A DNA stretch of 64,000 bases, taken from Kibdelosporangium aridum. Lineage in GTDB: Bacteria > Actinomycetota > Actinomycetes > Mycobacteriales > Pseudonocardiaceae. This document shows positions 1 through 10,000 of the stretch, in pieces (positions within the stretch are counted from its first letter, which is position 1; every line of letters starts with the position of its first letter). The DNA is taken from assembly GCF_900176515.1 (NCBI RefSeq), contig NZ_FWXV01000002.1, forward strand, positions 558,001-622,000. Reading direction: 5' to 3'. The notes beneath the pieces were generated by a model. That model was not told where the DNA came from. It saw nothing but the letters and a program-made list of their open reading frames with translations, and did not search any database. The position numbers were made by a program, and so were the translations under genes.

Positions 1-325
1 CCGCCGGCCCCCGCGCGGGCACAGCGACCAACCCCGGCCGGACGATCTCGACGCCGACGGCCAGCTCCTCCACCGCCGCCGCGACCGCCTCGAACAACCG
101 CGCGTCCCGAACCGGGTCGTCCTCGAACACGACCAGTTCCGGACACCGGCCCTGAGCTTCCCGGCGCCGCATGTCCCGCCGGATGCCCTCCGCCCTCGCC
201 ACGGCGGAACTGGCGACCACGCGGTTGGCCGCCACCACAGCCATGGGAATCGTCAAGGGCAGCCCGGCACCCGAAGCGGCCGCCACCACCAGCCAGTCCG
301 GACACCAGACCACGAGCATGCGCAT
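1..325 (-). CDS. imuB: ImuB-like Y-family DNA polymerase subunit, N-terminal part
   Basis: Only the first 108 codons lie in the window; the gene continues past the left edge. The start MRMLVVWCPDW and the following text, including DMRRREAQGRCPELVVFEDDP, read like the N-terminus of actinobacterial ImuB. ImuB is a catalytically inactive Y-family polymerase that links ImuA' and DnaE2 to the beta clamp in SOS mutagenesis. ATG 325 is chosen because a promoter with a LexA box ends directly before it. Normally imuB follows imuA' closely; here imuA' (2111-2863) is 1.8 kb upstream with its own box. dnaE2 may lie beyond the edge, which cannot be seen. Confidence 0.85.
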   Translation of the reverse strand, partial: MRMLVVWCPDWLVVAAASGAGLPLTIPMAVVAANRVVASSAVARAEGIRRDMRRREAQGRCPELVVFEDDPVRDARLFEAVAAAVEELAVGVEIVRPGLVAVPARGPA

Positions 326-328
326 AAT

Positions 329-360
329 TCGAACATAGGTTCGAGGGGATGGAGAGTCAA
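329..360 (-). promoter_or_regulatory. LexA-boxed, probably leaderless promoter of imuB
   Basis: A perfect actinobacterial SOS box, TCGAAC-N4-GTTCGA, lies at 329-344. On the minus strand there is a TTGACT -35 (355-360), a 17-bp spacer and a TATGTT -10 (332-337) inside the box. Transcription would start about 7 bases further on, at or beside the A of ATG 325, leaving no leader. LexA bound here would cover the -10 directly. Confidence 0.85.
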
Positions 361-580
361 TCACTCGATGGGGTTGCCGTCGGCAGCGACCTCCTATGGT
401 CGTCCACAATGGACTGACTGTCGAGAAGGCCCCCGCTGGCGAGTGGTGATCGAGATCGCCCACGCCTTGTCTCAGATCAGATAACCTCCGGACCGTTGGA
501 TGTCGACGACGACATCGCCGGGCGGCGAGCCGCATGATCCCTGTCCCAGGCAAGACTTTGAGATTCCTTGGAGCTGCTTG

Positions 581-1201
581 ATGGTGTTGGAATGGGAGGG
601 CTGCCTCAACGGCCGTGACGTAGGCGGATTGCCCTCGTCCGATGGTCGACGAATCCGCTCCGGCGTGCTTCTCAGGTCAGACAGCCACAGTCGGTTGACC
701 GCCGACGGAATAGCGGCAGTCCGCGCCGTGGGGATCACTCGCATACTGGACCTCCGCTGGACGCGGGAGACCGAGCAGGAACCCAGCCCGTTCGCAGATG
801 ATCCCGTGTACTGCAACGTGCCATTGATTGCAGAGCTGGCAGAGCAAGGCACCACCATGCCGGACGCCTACCGATCCATGCTCGACAACAACCAACGTCA
901 AATCACTGACGTCCTCACGCGGATAGTTGACGCACCACCCGGCCCACTCGCGGTGCACTGCAGCGCAGGCCGAGACCGGACGGGAGTACTCGTGGCGCTT
1001 GCGCTGAGCGTCGCGGGCGTGCCACCCACGTCGATCGCCGCGGATTACGCGCTCACAGATGGCTGCAGCGGCGACACAATCCTCCGAACGCTGACCCACC
1101 TGCATAACCAACATGGAGGCGTGGATGCATACTTGCTGGCGGGTGGAGCGAGCCACGCCCAGCTCAGGCAAGTAAGGAACCGCCTACTGGAAACGCGATG
1201 A
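581..1201 (+). CDS. Tyrosine-protein phosphatase (DSP/PTP loop family)
   Basis: A 206-residue cytosolic protein with the PTP signature HCSAGRDRTG (HCx5R) near residue 127 and the N-terminal NGRDVGG motif typical of bacterial tyrosine/phosphoinositide phosphatases related to M. tuberculosis PtpB. The Cys is the expected nucleophile and the loop Arg binds phosphate. ATG 581 is preferred over the longer frame opening at 500 because GGAG lies 7 bases before it and family similarity begins here. It is transcribed against both imu genes and sits between them, so it is a likely insertion into the cassette. The substrate is unknown. Confidence 0.85.
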   Translation: MVLEWEGCLNGRDVGGLPSSDGRRIRSGVLLRSDSHSRLTADGIAAVRAVGITRILDLRWTRETEQEPSPFADDPVYCNVPLIAELAEQGTTMPDAYRSMLDNNQRQITDVLTRIVDAPPGPLAVHCSAGRDRTGVLVALALSVAGVPPTSIAADYALTDGCSGDTILRTLTHLHNQHGGVDAYLLAGGASHAQLRQVRNRLLETR

Positions 1202-1216
1202 CAGGTCCACTCTGGA

Positions 1217-1435
1217 CTATTCCGCGCTGACGGTGCCTCGACGTTTGGTCTTGTAGGGCAGTACGAACAAGTACACACCGCTGAACGCGAGGAATGCCAA
1301 GGGGAACAGCGGTAGGTACAACACCCAATCGGCGGGCTGATCCTGCGTGGCGACAGCGATTGCGGTGATGACGACGGTCAACAAGAAGGTCATGGACAGC
1401 CAACGATGGGTTGAGCGAATCCGCTTGCTCCACAC
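1217..1435 (-). CDS. Small two-helix membrane protein
   Basis: A 72-residue protein beginning at GTG 1435, with a strong GGGAGG ribosome site 5 bases upstream. Two hydrophobic segments (about residues 14-30 and 40-60) are separated by a short polar stretch, and a basic tail (KTKRRG) follows. This suggests a two-pass membrane protein with a cytoplasmic C-terminus. It converges on the phosphatase gene with a 15-base gap. Function is not recognised. The excellent start region and the amphipathic layout argue that it is real. Confidence 0.65.
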   Translation of the reverse strand: MWSKRIRSTHRWLSMTFLLTVVITAIAVATQDQPADWVLYLPLFPLAFLAFSGVYLFVLPYKTKRRGTVSAE

Positions 1436-2110
1436 TGGAACCTCCCGCAGGAACTCGACTGAGTGGTGATTTCCGTGGTGGTCACGCTAGTTCCGGCACG
1501 CAGGCGGACGCTTCTCGATTCCTGACCGGTCTGCCCCGGCCCGTACGGGACACAAAGGTGTCCAAGAACCTTGCGTACCTGGAGTCGCCGGTTGTCCACG
1601 ATGGCGGGTGCTCCGCTTCGGAAATGGCCTCGGCACGCCAGACGGACGCCCGCCTGCGGAACCAGTGCAGCTTCAAAACCTTCGGTGAGCAAGGTGGACG
1701 ACTTCTTCGGTGGCGGCATGGCGAAGCAGTTGCACCAGCGGCGGCGGCAGCCGCGCGGCAGCGATAGCGGCAGCCTTGGCTGAGGTGGCGTGTCGGCCGT
1801 GCGGCGGTGGTGGCAGCCATGACCGGGCGGCGGCTGTAAGCGGCCGTGGCTGTTGGCGGTGGCGGTGGCCGCGACTATGGCGGCTGTAAGCGCCGGTGGT
1901 GGTAGCAGTTGTGCGGTGGTGGCCGTGGCCGTGGCGGAGGCAGTAGAGGCGGAGGGTCCTGGGCGGCGGAATTCCCGCTGCACCTTGGCGTTGTGGTGAT
2001 CGCGACCATGACAGACAGTTCGCCCACGCACATCCGGTCACAACGGAAGAGGTATCCACGGACGTGGAGACGGGATGCGCGTGAACCCGCCGAGGCGCAA
2101 CCGCGGGTCG
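1436..2110. other. Gene-poor, low-complexity GGC/GTGGC-rich stretch
   Basis: About 675 bases between the small membrane gene and imuA'. Frames here are open only because of composition; their products are Ala/Arg/Pro/Gly runs without family features. From about 1730 to 1970 the plus strand is dominated by GGCGGTGGC-type triplets, and the 14-mer GGCGGCTGTAAGCG occurs at 1829 and 1879. No convincing start site, RNA gene or element end was seen. Confidence 0.5.
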
Positions 2111-2863
2111 TCAGCGGATAACGCCATCCACGGCGGCCAGTTCGACCGGGCGCGGCGTCTCCTCCGCATGCGGGGGCCATATGCCTTCGGAGGGCAGCGG
2201 TGTCGGCGTTTCGGAAATGCCTTCTGGGCCAACGAAAACTGTGGTCGTGGTCGGCCGGGCCGCTGAGCCGCGGCCACGGGCTGAGACGGTGAGCTCGCGC
2301 GTGTGCAAGTGGCCGTAGCCGTCTTGCAGGCCTGACCACTTTGACTCGACGTGCGTCAGCTCGAGGTCGGCGCCGGGCCAGGGGCCGAATGGGATCAGCA
2401 CGGCACCCCGATGCCGGGCGCGCGCTGACAAACGGCGGGCGTGCGACTCCTGCAGCCGTCCGGCCGCCGCGATCACGACGATGTCCACGCCGTCGAGCAG
2501 TGCGCCTGCCACGGCTGGCAGGTCGGGCCCGGGACGGGGAACCAGTGCCAAGCGGGACACGGCGACACCAAGCTCCGCCGCGGCCACGACCCCCAATCGA
2601 GGCATGCCGATCACCCCCGCCCACGACCCGCCGGCCGTGGCTTCGGCGAGCAGCGCGAGCAGCACAGTGACGGACCCGCGTACCGCTACTGTGCTGCCAC
2701 GCCGCAAGCCACCCCATGGGAAGAGCCCGGCCAGTGCTTGACACACCGGCAGCACTCGTTCCCGGTCGACCGATGTCAGGGTCAGGCCGCTGGCCACTCC
2801 CACCCCGTCGGGCATGGCCACGGACTTCAGCGACGCCGCTCTCGTCACTGCCGACCCTGACAC
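2111..2863 (-). CDS. imuA': ImuA'-like RecA-fold SOS mutagenesis protein
   Basis: A 250-residue protein resembling actinobacterial ImuA' (Rv3395c type), a truncated RecA-like partner of ImuB and DnaE2 in error-prone repair. Recognisable text includes CQALAGLFPWGGLRRGSTVAV, at the place of a RecA Walker-A region but without a canonical GxxxxGKT, as is usual here. The start is GTG 2863, which has GGAGG 7 bases upstream. The upstream ATG at 2920 lies inside the LexA box and cannot be the start if LexA and polymerase use that site. imuB would be expected next but is 1.8 kb away. Confidence 0.75.
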   Translation of the reverse strand: MSGSAVTRAASLKSVAMPDGVGVASGLTLTSVDRERVLPVCQALAGLFPWGGLRRGSTVAVRGSVTVLLALLAEATAGGSWAGVIGMPRLGVVAAAELGVAVSRLALVPRPGPDLPAVAGALLDGVDIVVIAAAGRLQESHARRLSARARHRGAVLIPFGPWPGADLELTHVESKWSGLQDGYGHLHTRELTVSARGRGSAARPTTTTVFVGPEGISETPTPLPSEGIWPPHAEETPRPVELAAVDGVIR

Positions 2864-2912
2864 CGGAACACCTCCCGCACACCGAACGACCGCCGTGGGG
2901 AGCCGGCGCGTC

Positions 2913-2969
2913 TCGAACATGTGTTCGAGCGCTGAGGCTAGCTTATCCAGGTTTCGATTCGGACCGCAA
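2913..2969 (-). promoter_or_regulatory. LexA-controlled promoter of imuA'
   Basis: A perfect SOS palindrome, TCGAAC-N4-GTTCGA, lies at 2913-2928. Upstream on the minus strand are TTGCGG (2964-2969), an 18-base spacer and TAAGCT (2940-2945), a plausible -35/-10. The box lies about 11 bases downstream of the -10, over the transcription start, and about 50 bases before GTG 2863. Confidence 0.8.
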
Positions 2970-2975
2970 GGCGGG

Positions 2976-3668
2976 TCACTCTGATGGGTTGTGCTTCGAG
3001 TAGGCGCCCACGAGCTGGCGTTCCGCGTCGTCCAGATACGCCGCCAGCATGCCTGCCGCGCCCGCGCCATCGCCCTGCTGGATACGTGCGGCGATCTCAC
3101 CGTTGCGCACCAGGTACGGCTCGTGGAACCAGCGCGGATCCGCCATCACGTAGAACACCAGACGCAGCTCGGCGAGGATGCCGCGCATGATCTCGTCGAC
3201 CCGCGGGCTGCCCGCGAACGACGCGATCACTTGGTGGAACCGGATGTTCGCGGTGCCGAGCGCACGCCAATCGGACTTCTCGGCCGCCGCGGCACCGTCG
3301 GACACCGCGGCTAGCAGAGCGTCCAGCCCAGCGGGCGGCGCTGTCATGTCGCGAACAGCGGCGCATTCGATGAACTTGCGAACGCGGTAAATGTCAATCA
3401 CATCGTCGGTGGTCAAAACCCGGACGAACACGCCACGGTTGAGCTCGTGCGTCAGCAGGCGCTCGTGTGTCAGCAACCGGAACGCCTCACGCAAAGTGTT
3501 GCGGGAGACGGCAAGCGCGCTCGCGATCGTGTCCTCGGCCAGCCGCGTGCCGGGCGTGAAGAAGCCTTCGCTGATCCGCGTCCGCAGCACGTCAGCGACT
3601 CGTTCGGCGGTGCTGGTCCGGCCGAGCAGCGCTCGATCGGCGATCAGTCCGGACGTTTCGAGCGACAT
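2976..3668 (-). CDS. GntR-family transcriptional regulator, FCD (FadR-type) subgroup
   Basis: 230 residues. The N-terminal winged helix (about 20-85) contains SRNTLREAFRLL, and is followed by an all-helical FCD domain (about 95-220) whose Asp/His residues (FHQVIA, RNGEIAARI) usually bind metal and a carboxylate effector. It is divergent from the MFS/hydro-lyase operon. A 21-bp palindrome (3688-3708) lies just upstream of its start and is the likely operator for both directions. The effector is probably the small organic acid handled by the neighbours; this is inferred from context only. Confidence 0.88.
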   Translation of the reverse strand: MSLETSGLIADRALLGRTSTAERVADVLRTRISEGFFTPGTRLAEDTIASALAVSRNTLREAFRLLTHERLLTHELNRGVFVRVLTTDDVIDIYRVRKFIECAAVRDMTAPPAGLDALLAAVSDGAAAAEKSDWRALGTANIRFHQVIASFAGSPRVDEIMRGILAELRLVFYVMADPRWFHEPYLVRNGEIAARIQQGDGAGAAGMLAAYLDDAERQLVGAYSKHNPSE

Positions 3669-3687
3669 TCGCTCATCTTACCTCTTG

Positions 3688-3708
3688 AAGGATTGTTGAA
3701 CGATCCTT
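3688..3708. promoter_or_regulatory. Palindromic operator between GntR gene and MFS operon
   Basis: AAGGATTGTT-G-AACGATCCTT: ten-base arms with nine complementary pairs around one central base. Position (20 bases before the regulator ATG and 55 before the transporter ATG) and symmetry fit a dimeric FadR-type regulator. Confidence 0.7.
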
Positions 3709-3762
3709 ACAGTCAACACGACCTGGGCCACCAGGCCCAGAGCACATCCTCGGGAGGTGCGG

Positions 3763-5016
3763 ATGAGCACGACGACCCAGGACAAAGCCAGGCCGTTCGA
3801 GTGGTTCCGGTCGCTCGGCCAGCGCGGACGCCGCGCCTTCGTCGGCGCGTTCGGCGGCTACGGCCTCGACTCCTACGACTTCCAGGTGCTGCCACTCGGC
3901 ATGGTGGCCATCACCGCGTACTTCAGCCTCAGCAAGCCGGAAGCGGGCCTGCTCACCACGGTGACCCTGGTGGTGTCGGCGATCGGCGGTGCCGTGGCGG
4001 GGATTCTGGCCGACCGGATCGGCCGGGTCCGCACGCTGGTGCTCACGGTGATCACGTACGCGGTCTTCACGGTGGCGTGTGGGTTCGCCCCGAACTACGA
4101 GACTTTGCTTGTCCTGCGGGCATTCCAGGGCCTTGGCTTCGGCGGCGAGTGGGCCGCGGGCGCCATTCTGATCGCCGAGTACGCGAAACCCGAGTACCGC
4201 GGCCGTGCGGTCGCGTTCATCCAGAGCGCGTGGGCGGTCGGCTGGGGTCTGTCGGTGGTCGTCTACACGGTCGTGTTCAGCCTCGCCGACCCGGACATCG
4301 CGTGGCGGATCCTGTTCTGGACAGGCGCTTTGCCCGCGATTCTGATCTGGTACGTGCGCCGCAACGTCACCGACGCGCCACACGTCGCAGAACAGCGCAC
4401 AGCGAACAAGAACCGCGGGTCTTTCGCGGCGATCTTCAAAGGAGAGCTGACCAAGACCACGTTGTTCGCCGCACTGCTGGCAACCGGCGTGCAGGGCGGT
4501 TACTACACCTTGGCGACGTGGCTGCCCACGTTCCTCAAGGAGGAGCGGAATCTGACGGTCGTGGGCACCGGCGGATACTTGGCTTTCCTGATCTCTGGCG
4601 CCTTCATCGGGTACGTCACCGGCGGCTATCTCACCGACCGGTTGGGGCGTAAGAAGACCTTCACTCTCTTCGCCGTGCTGTCCGCCGTGTTGATCGTCGC
4701 GTACATCAACATTCCCGAAGGCGCGAACACCCTGGTGTTGTTCCTCGGCTTCCCGCTCGGCTTCTCCGCGTCGGCCATCTTCAGCGGGTTCGGGTCATTC
4801 CTCGCCGAGCTGTACCCGACCGCACTTCGCGGCACGGGCCAAGGGTTCACGTACAACTTCGGTCGCGCGGTCGGCGCGCTGTTCCCGACTCTGGTCGGTT
4901 TCCTCGCCACGAGCTGGGGCGTCGGTGGTGCAATGGTGTTCGGGGCGGTCGCGTACGGCATCGCTGTGCTGGCGTTGCTGTGGCTGCCGGAAACCGTGGG
5001 AAGGGAGCTGACATGA
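3763..5016 (+). CDS. MFS transporter (sugar/acid-H+ symporter type)
   Basis: A 417-residue inner-membrane protein with about twelve hydrophobic segments. It carries the MFS loop 2-3 signature in the form [10 protein letters not shown] and the loop 8-9 repeat [10 protein letters not shown], placing it among metabolite:H+ symporters of the aromatic-acid/sialate kind. ATG 3763 has GGGAGG 5 bases upstream; the earlier in-frame GTG 3757 overlaps that site. Its stop overlaps the start of the hydro-lyase gene (ATGA), so the two are translationally coupled. It probably imports the substrate of the downstream enzyme. Confidence 0.9.
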   Translation: MSTTTQDKARPFEWFRSLGQRGRRAFVGAFGGYGLDSYDFQVLPLGMVAITAYFSLSKPEAGLLTTVTLVVSAIGGAVAGILADRIGRVRTLVLTVITYAVFTVACGFAPNYETLLVLRAFQGLGFGGEWAAGAILIAEYAKPEYRGRAVAFIQSAWAVGWGLSVVVYTVVFSLADPDIAWRILFWTGALPAILIWYVRRNVTDAPHVAEQRTANKNRGSFAAIFKGELTKTTLFAALLATGVQGGYYTLATWLPTFLKEERNLTVVGTGGYLAFLISGAFIGYVTGGYLTDRLGRKKTFTLFAVLSAVLIVAYINIPEGANTLVLFLGFPLGFSASAIFSGFGSFLAELYPTALRGTGQGFTYNFGRAVGALFPTLVGFLATSWGVGGAMVFGAVAYGIAVLALLWLPETVGRELT

Positions 5017-5780
5017 CCCCGGAGCAAGCACGAAAAGCCTTCCGCGACGGGACAGTCTCGCCGACCAGCGGCTGGGCCCCCGGGTACACGCAGGCCAACC
5101 TGATCGCGGTCCCGCGCGACTGGGCGTACGACCTTCTCCTGTTCGCGCAACGCAACCGGCAGCCGTGCCCGATCCTCGACGTCACGGATCCGGGCGTGAC
5201 AAGCACGCCGCTGGCGCCCGATGCGGACCTGCGCACAGACCTGCCGAGCTACCGCGTCTGGGAGAACGGCGAGCTGGTGTGCGAGCTGCGGGACGCGACC
5301 CGGCTCTGGCGCTCGGACCTGGTGGCGTTCCTGCTCGGCTGCAGCTTCACGTTCGAGCATGCGTTGGCTGCGGCGGGCATCCCGCTGCGGCACGTCCAGC
5401 AGGGGCGCAACGTGTCGATGTACATCACCGACCGGGACTGCCGGCCGGCTGGCCGGATGCGTGGCCCGCTGGTGGTGTCGATGCGGCCGATCCCGGCGGA
5501 CATGGTCGAGCTGGCGAGCAGGATCAGCAGCCGGATGCCGGACGTGCACGGCGCACCCGTGCACGTCGGCGACCCGGGCGGGCTCGGCATCAAGGACCTG
5601 TCCACACCGGACTTCGGGGACGCGGTCGAAGCCGAACCCGGTGACGTGCCGGTTTATTGGGCCTGCGGGGTGACCCCGCAGGCGGCGTTGATGACCTCGT
5701 GCCCGCCGTTCGCGATCACGCACTCGCCGGGCCACATGTTCATCACGGACGTCCCGGACGAGACCTACCGGATCGCCTGA
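5013..5780 (+). CDS. Putative hydro-lyase, DUF1445 / D-glutamate cyclase-like
   Basis: A 255-residue cytosolic protein of the DUF1445 family (YcsI / PSPTO_5379-like hydro-lyase). Landmarks are [15 protein letters not shown] near the N-terminus, the RNVSMY segment and the C-terminal [10 protein letters not shown] and [12 protein letters not shown] stretches. Mammalian relatives (DGLUCY) convert D-glutamate to 5-oxo-D-proline; the bacterial substrate is not settled. The start ATG 5013 overlaps the transporter stop and has GGGAG upstream. The last 16 bases overlap the convergent phytase gene. With the MFS and GntR genes it forms a small catabolic unit. Confidence 0.88.
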   Translation: MTPEQARKAFRDGTVSPTSGWAPGYTQANLIAVPRDWAYDLLLFAQRNRQPCPILDVTDPGVTSTPLAPDADLRTDLPSYRVWENGELVCELRDATRLWRSDLVAFLLGCSFTFEHALAAAGIPLRHVQQGRNVSMYITDRDCRPAGRMRGPLVVSMRPIPADMVELASRISSRMPDVHGAPVHVGDPGGLGIKDLSTPDFGDAVEAEPGDVPVYWACGVTPQAALMTSCPPFAITHSPGHMFITDVPDETYRIA

Positions 5781-6943
5781 GCGACCAAGTCCCACCGGAC
5801 GAACTTGAAGTTGGTGCTCTCCCTCGGTTCGCCGGCGTTGTCACCGTCCTGCACGGCCAGCAGGCCGTGCGGGAACCGGTGGCCGAGGCCGGTACCGATC
5901 ACCGCGGCGCCGTCGCTCTCCTGCACCAGGTCGTCACCCAGCTTGATCTGGAACGACGTCTTGTACTTGCCCGGCAGGTCGTAGGCCGCGAATGTGTTGT
6001 CGCCCTGGCTCGACGCGAGCAACAGGTTGCGTCCATAGTGGATGGTCAAACCCTCGACGTCCGCCGAGATGTGCTTGCCGCCGAAGCCAGGGTCCGCACC
6101 AGGCGTGCACTCCTCGGTCTCCGGGTCGTACGTCCCCGGCACGCCGAACTCACGGACCTTGTCGATCAGCACGGGCTCGCCGACCAGATTGGCTGGCATC
6201 CGCCAGATGCCGACGTCTTCCTGACCGGCGTACAACGTCCCGGTCCGGTAATCGACGACCATGCCCTCGACCTGCGGCAGGACTCCGGGTTCGTCACATG
6301 GCTGCCACTTTGTGCCGTTCGGCAATGTGAACTCGGCAGGCAGGTCCAGGGTCCGGACGACGCGGTAGCTGTACTTTCCGCCCTGGGGCAGGACTTTCAG
6401 CAACGCGACCTGGGTCGTCGACCTGCGGCTCACCAGGACGTAGGTGGCGCGATCGCTCGGGGAGTACCACGCCGCGAGGCCGTAGGCCGTCTTTTGCTCG
6501 TCCACTTCGGACTGGGAGCTGTTGAACACGAACGGCACATCCGGCGCTGTCACGTCGACCAGGCCGTTGACCTGGTAGAACCGGATGTGGTCCCGGCCGC
6601 GGTCGGACACGATCGCCAAGTCGCCCACGATGTCGACGTTGTTGAACCGGCCCGGGGCGTGCTCAGGTCCCGGTCGCGCGGGCGCGGGCACGTGCTTGAT
6701 CTGCGTGCCGTCCAGCCGGTACGAGTACAGCCCGCCTTCCTTGGCGGTCGCGACCACGATGCTGCGGCCGGGATCGCGCTCGTTCACCCAGATCGCCGGG
6801 TCGTCGGCGTCGGCGTTGCCGCCTTCCTCGTCGTCGAACAGCCCAGGCGTCTCCACCTGCGCTTTGACTTGCGGAACACCCGTCGCGGCGGCCGCGGGGG
6901 CGGTCAGCAGCAATACGGTCAGCACCAGCAGCACTCTTCGCAT
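5765..6943 (-). CDS. Secreted beta-propeller phytase
   Basis: 392 residues with a signal peptide (hydrophobic core [16 protein letters not shown]). The body begins [24 protein letters not shown] and contains metal-binding acidic clusters typical of BPP phytases, which use Ca2+ to hydrolyse phytate. Further landmarks are [21 protein letters not shown] and, near the end, [13 protein letters not shown] and [13 protein letters not shown]. It acts outside the cell and releases phosphate. It is divergent from the subtilase gene with 105 bases between, and its 3' end overlaps the hydro-lyase gene by 16 bases. Confidence 0.9.
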   Translation of the reverse strand: MRRVLLVLTVLLLTAPAAAATGVPQVKAQVETPGLFDDEEGGNADADDPAIWVNERDPGRSIVVATAKEGGLYSYRLDGTQIKHVPAPARPGPEHAPGRFNNVDIVGDLAIVSDRGRDHIRFYQVNGLVDVTAPDVPFVFNSSQSEVDEQKTAYGLAAWYSPSDRATYVLVSRRSTTQVALLKVLPQGGKYSYRVVRTLDLPAEFTLPNGTKWQPCDEPGVLPQVEGMVVDYRTGTLYAGQEDVGIWRMPANLVGEPVLIDKVREFGVPGTYDPETEECTPGADPGFGGKHISADVEGLTIHYGRNLLLASSQGDNTFAAYDLPGKYKTSFQIKLGDDLVQESDGAAVIGTGLGHRFPHGLLAVQDGDNAGEPRESTNFKFVRWDLVAQAIR

Positions 6944-7048
6944 TCCGGGGATCCTTCCTGCCGACTGTGAACGGCTCTCTAACAGCAGACGTCGAATCCT
7001 CCTTCAGGAGGACGCAACAAACCGGCGTCTTATGGCACCTGTGGGTGC

Positions 7049-10000
7049 ATGAGTCACAAACGTTCTGCCATAGCTGTGCTGGCCGGTCTAGTGGCTTGCG
7101 GCCTCACCGTTCCAGTGAGCGGGACGGCAACCGCCGCCCCGCTCACCCGGACACTGCCGCCAGACCGTGCGGTCACGTTGTTCACCGGGGACAAAGTGGT
7201 TCTCGGCGGCGAGCACGAGGTGACTGTGCTCGCGGGCAAAGGGCGTGAGGGGACCCGTTTCTCCTACTACTCCGACGAACGCGGCGACATCCATGTGATC
7301 CCCGAGGATGCCAGACCGCTCTTACGCGCGGACAAGCTTGATCGGCGACTGTTCAACGTCACACAGCTGATCAAGAACGGCTACGACGACAAGACACGTG
7401 CGGACATCCCGTTGATCGTCAGCGGCGGCGTGGGCCTTGCAAAGGAACGAGACCTGCCGAGCCTGAACGCATCCGTCGTCCGCGTGGACAAGGCGGCAGG
7501 GCTGCGGACGTTCGCAGCCGCGGACAAGATATGGCTGGATGGCCCCGTACGGGCGTCCCTCGACAAGAGCATCCCGCAAATCGGTGCGCCGGAGGCGTGG
7601 AACTCCGGGCACACCGGCAAAGGCACGACAGTCGCAGTGCTGGACACCGGGATCGACGCCACCCACGCCGATCTCTCCGACGCCGTCGTCGGCGCGCAGG
7701 ACTTCACCGGTTCCGCCAGCGGCGTTGACGACCGCGATGGACACGGGACACATGTCGCCTCGATCATCACGGGCGAACACGCGAAGTATCGCGGTGTCGC
7801 ACCGGACGCCAAGCTGCTGAACGGCAAAGTGCTCAACGATTTCGGCTCCGGTCAGGAGTCTTGGATCATCGCCGGGATGGAGTGGGCGGCGGCCAAGCAG
7901 GGCGCCGACGTGATCAACATGAGCCTCGGCGGCTCGCTGCCCAGCGACGGCACCGATCCGATGTCCCAGGCGGTGAACAGGCTGACCGCCGAGACGGGTT
8001 CGCTGTTCGTCATCGCGGCGGGCAACACGGGCGGCATGCCGCCCAGCCCAGGCGCGGCGGACGCGGCGCTCACGGTCGGCGCGGTCGACCACAACGACGC
8101 TCTCGCGGAGTTCTCCAGCCGTGGCCCACGCTGGGGCGACAACGCGATCAAGCCCGACATCACCGCACCAGGCGTGGACATCGCCGCCGCGAAGGCCACG
8201 AACGGCCGGATCGGGGCGCCTGTGGACCCCACGCACGTCCGGCTGTCCGGTACGTCGATGGCCGCGCCGCACGTCGCCGGTGCGGCAGCGATCATGGCCG
8301 GGATCCACCCGTCCTGGACTGCCACGGAGATCAAGTCCGCGTTGATGGGCAGTGCCAAGCCCAATCCCTCGTTGACGGTGTTCGAGCAGGGTTCCGGACG
8401 GCTCGACGTGGCCAAGGCGGCCAAGCAGCCGCTGCGGTCCGCTCCGGCGAGTATCAACGCCGGTGTGGCTCTGTGGCCGCACCATGACGACGAGCCGATC
8501 CGGAAAACGGTGAGGTACCACAACTCCGGTTCAGCACCGATGACCGCCGACATGACGGCTTCGATTCGCGACCCGCACGGAAACCCAGCGCCCGCGGGGA
8601 TGTTCACCTTCTCCTCGCCGAGCATCACTGTTCCCGCCGGTGGTGAAGCCGAGGTCGTCGTCACGATCGACACTCGGGTGAACGGCCCGGACGGGTTCTA
8701 CAGCGGAGTCGTCGAGGCGGGCGGGGTTCGGACGCCCATCGCGGTCGACCGGGAGGTCGAGAGCTACGACGTCACCGTGAACTTCATTGACCAGAACGGA
8801 AACCTGACCCCGGAATCCGAGATCCGGTTCGTCGAGATGGACATCCGCAAGGCGTTCATCCCTGACAACCCAACGGGTTCACTGGTCGCCCGGCTGCCGA
8901 AAGGACGGTACTTCGTCGACTCGGGCGTCGACGATCCCGGAAACCGGATCACCCTGCAGATGGAACCCGAATTCGTGGTCTCCAGCAACACGACACTGGA
9001 CATCGACGCCAGGAAGGGAAAACCGATCGGGTTCACTGTGGACAAGCCGAACGCCAAGGCTGGCACGGCGTTCTTCCAGTTCGCCCGGAAGACGTCGTGG
9101 CCGGGCGGAACCGGAGCCGGTTTCCTGTGGCCGAACTTCGACGGGGTGCATGTCGTGCCATCCCAGACGTCCGCCGCACCGGGCCAGTTCACCTACACAA
9201 CGCAGACCCGGATGGCGGAACCGGACGGCAACGGCGGCTTCACAACCAGTCCGTACATGTACCACTTGAACCACGATGTCGACGGCCGTGTTCCCGATTC
9301 GCTGATGGTTCGCGTGCGGGACAATCAGCTTGCGCGGGTGCGTTCCGAGCACGGCACCACGGCTCCGGGAAGCCTCGGCGCACGTGACAGCATCGTCACC
9401 AGACCTCTTCCGTACACTTTGGACGAGTTGTACACGCCCGATTTCCCCTGGTACAACAAGTTCTCCCAGCAGAGCAGCGACGGCAGTCCGCAGTCGTCGA
9501 CGCGCACCGACACCCGCCGGTCCTACAAGCTGGGTCCGGTGGTCACCGAACGGTGGAACTTCGGGGTCTTCGGTCCCGCCTTCGTGCCACAGCCGAACAC
9601 CGTCAACACCTCCGCGGCTCGCGCGGGCGACGTGATGCTCTTCAACTTCGGGCTTTACGCCGACCACGACCTGCGCAGAACCGGCGCTTCGAACGACACC
9701 GGTTCAACAACGTTGTACCGCGACGGCGAACAGATCGGCACCGAGCCGTGGTCCGGATACGGGCTGCACACCGTGCCTGCCGGAGACGCTCAGTTCCGGC
9801 TGCACATCGAGGCCCGCAACCAGTTGGAGGTCTCCAACAAGGTCGTCGTGGACTGGACGTTCCGTTCGGGGACAACGCCCGCACAGCAGGCTTTGCCGCT
9901 GATGGCCGTCCGCTTCGCTCCGGCGGTGGATGCCCGCCAGCGGGTTTCCCGGCTGATTCCGACCGTGGTCCCGGTGCACATCGACCACAACTCGGGCGGT

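Noticed and set aside
1390..2031. Protein-coding gene in the GGC-rich interval
   Set aside because: Products on either strand are runs of Ala, Arg, Pro or Thr, and no start site is convincing.
5657..6970. Long open frame on the plus strand opposite the phytase gene
   Set aside because: It mirrors a well-supported phytase; its product is Arg/Val/Asp-rich without family features. Similar mirror frames opposite purH, sucCD, pcrA and the kinases were dismissed for the same reason.
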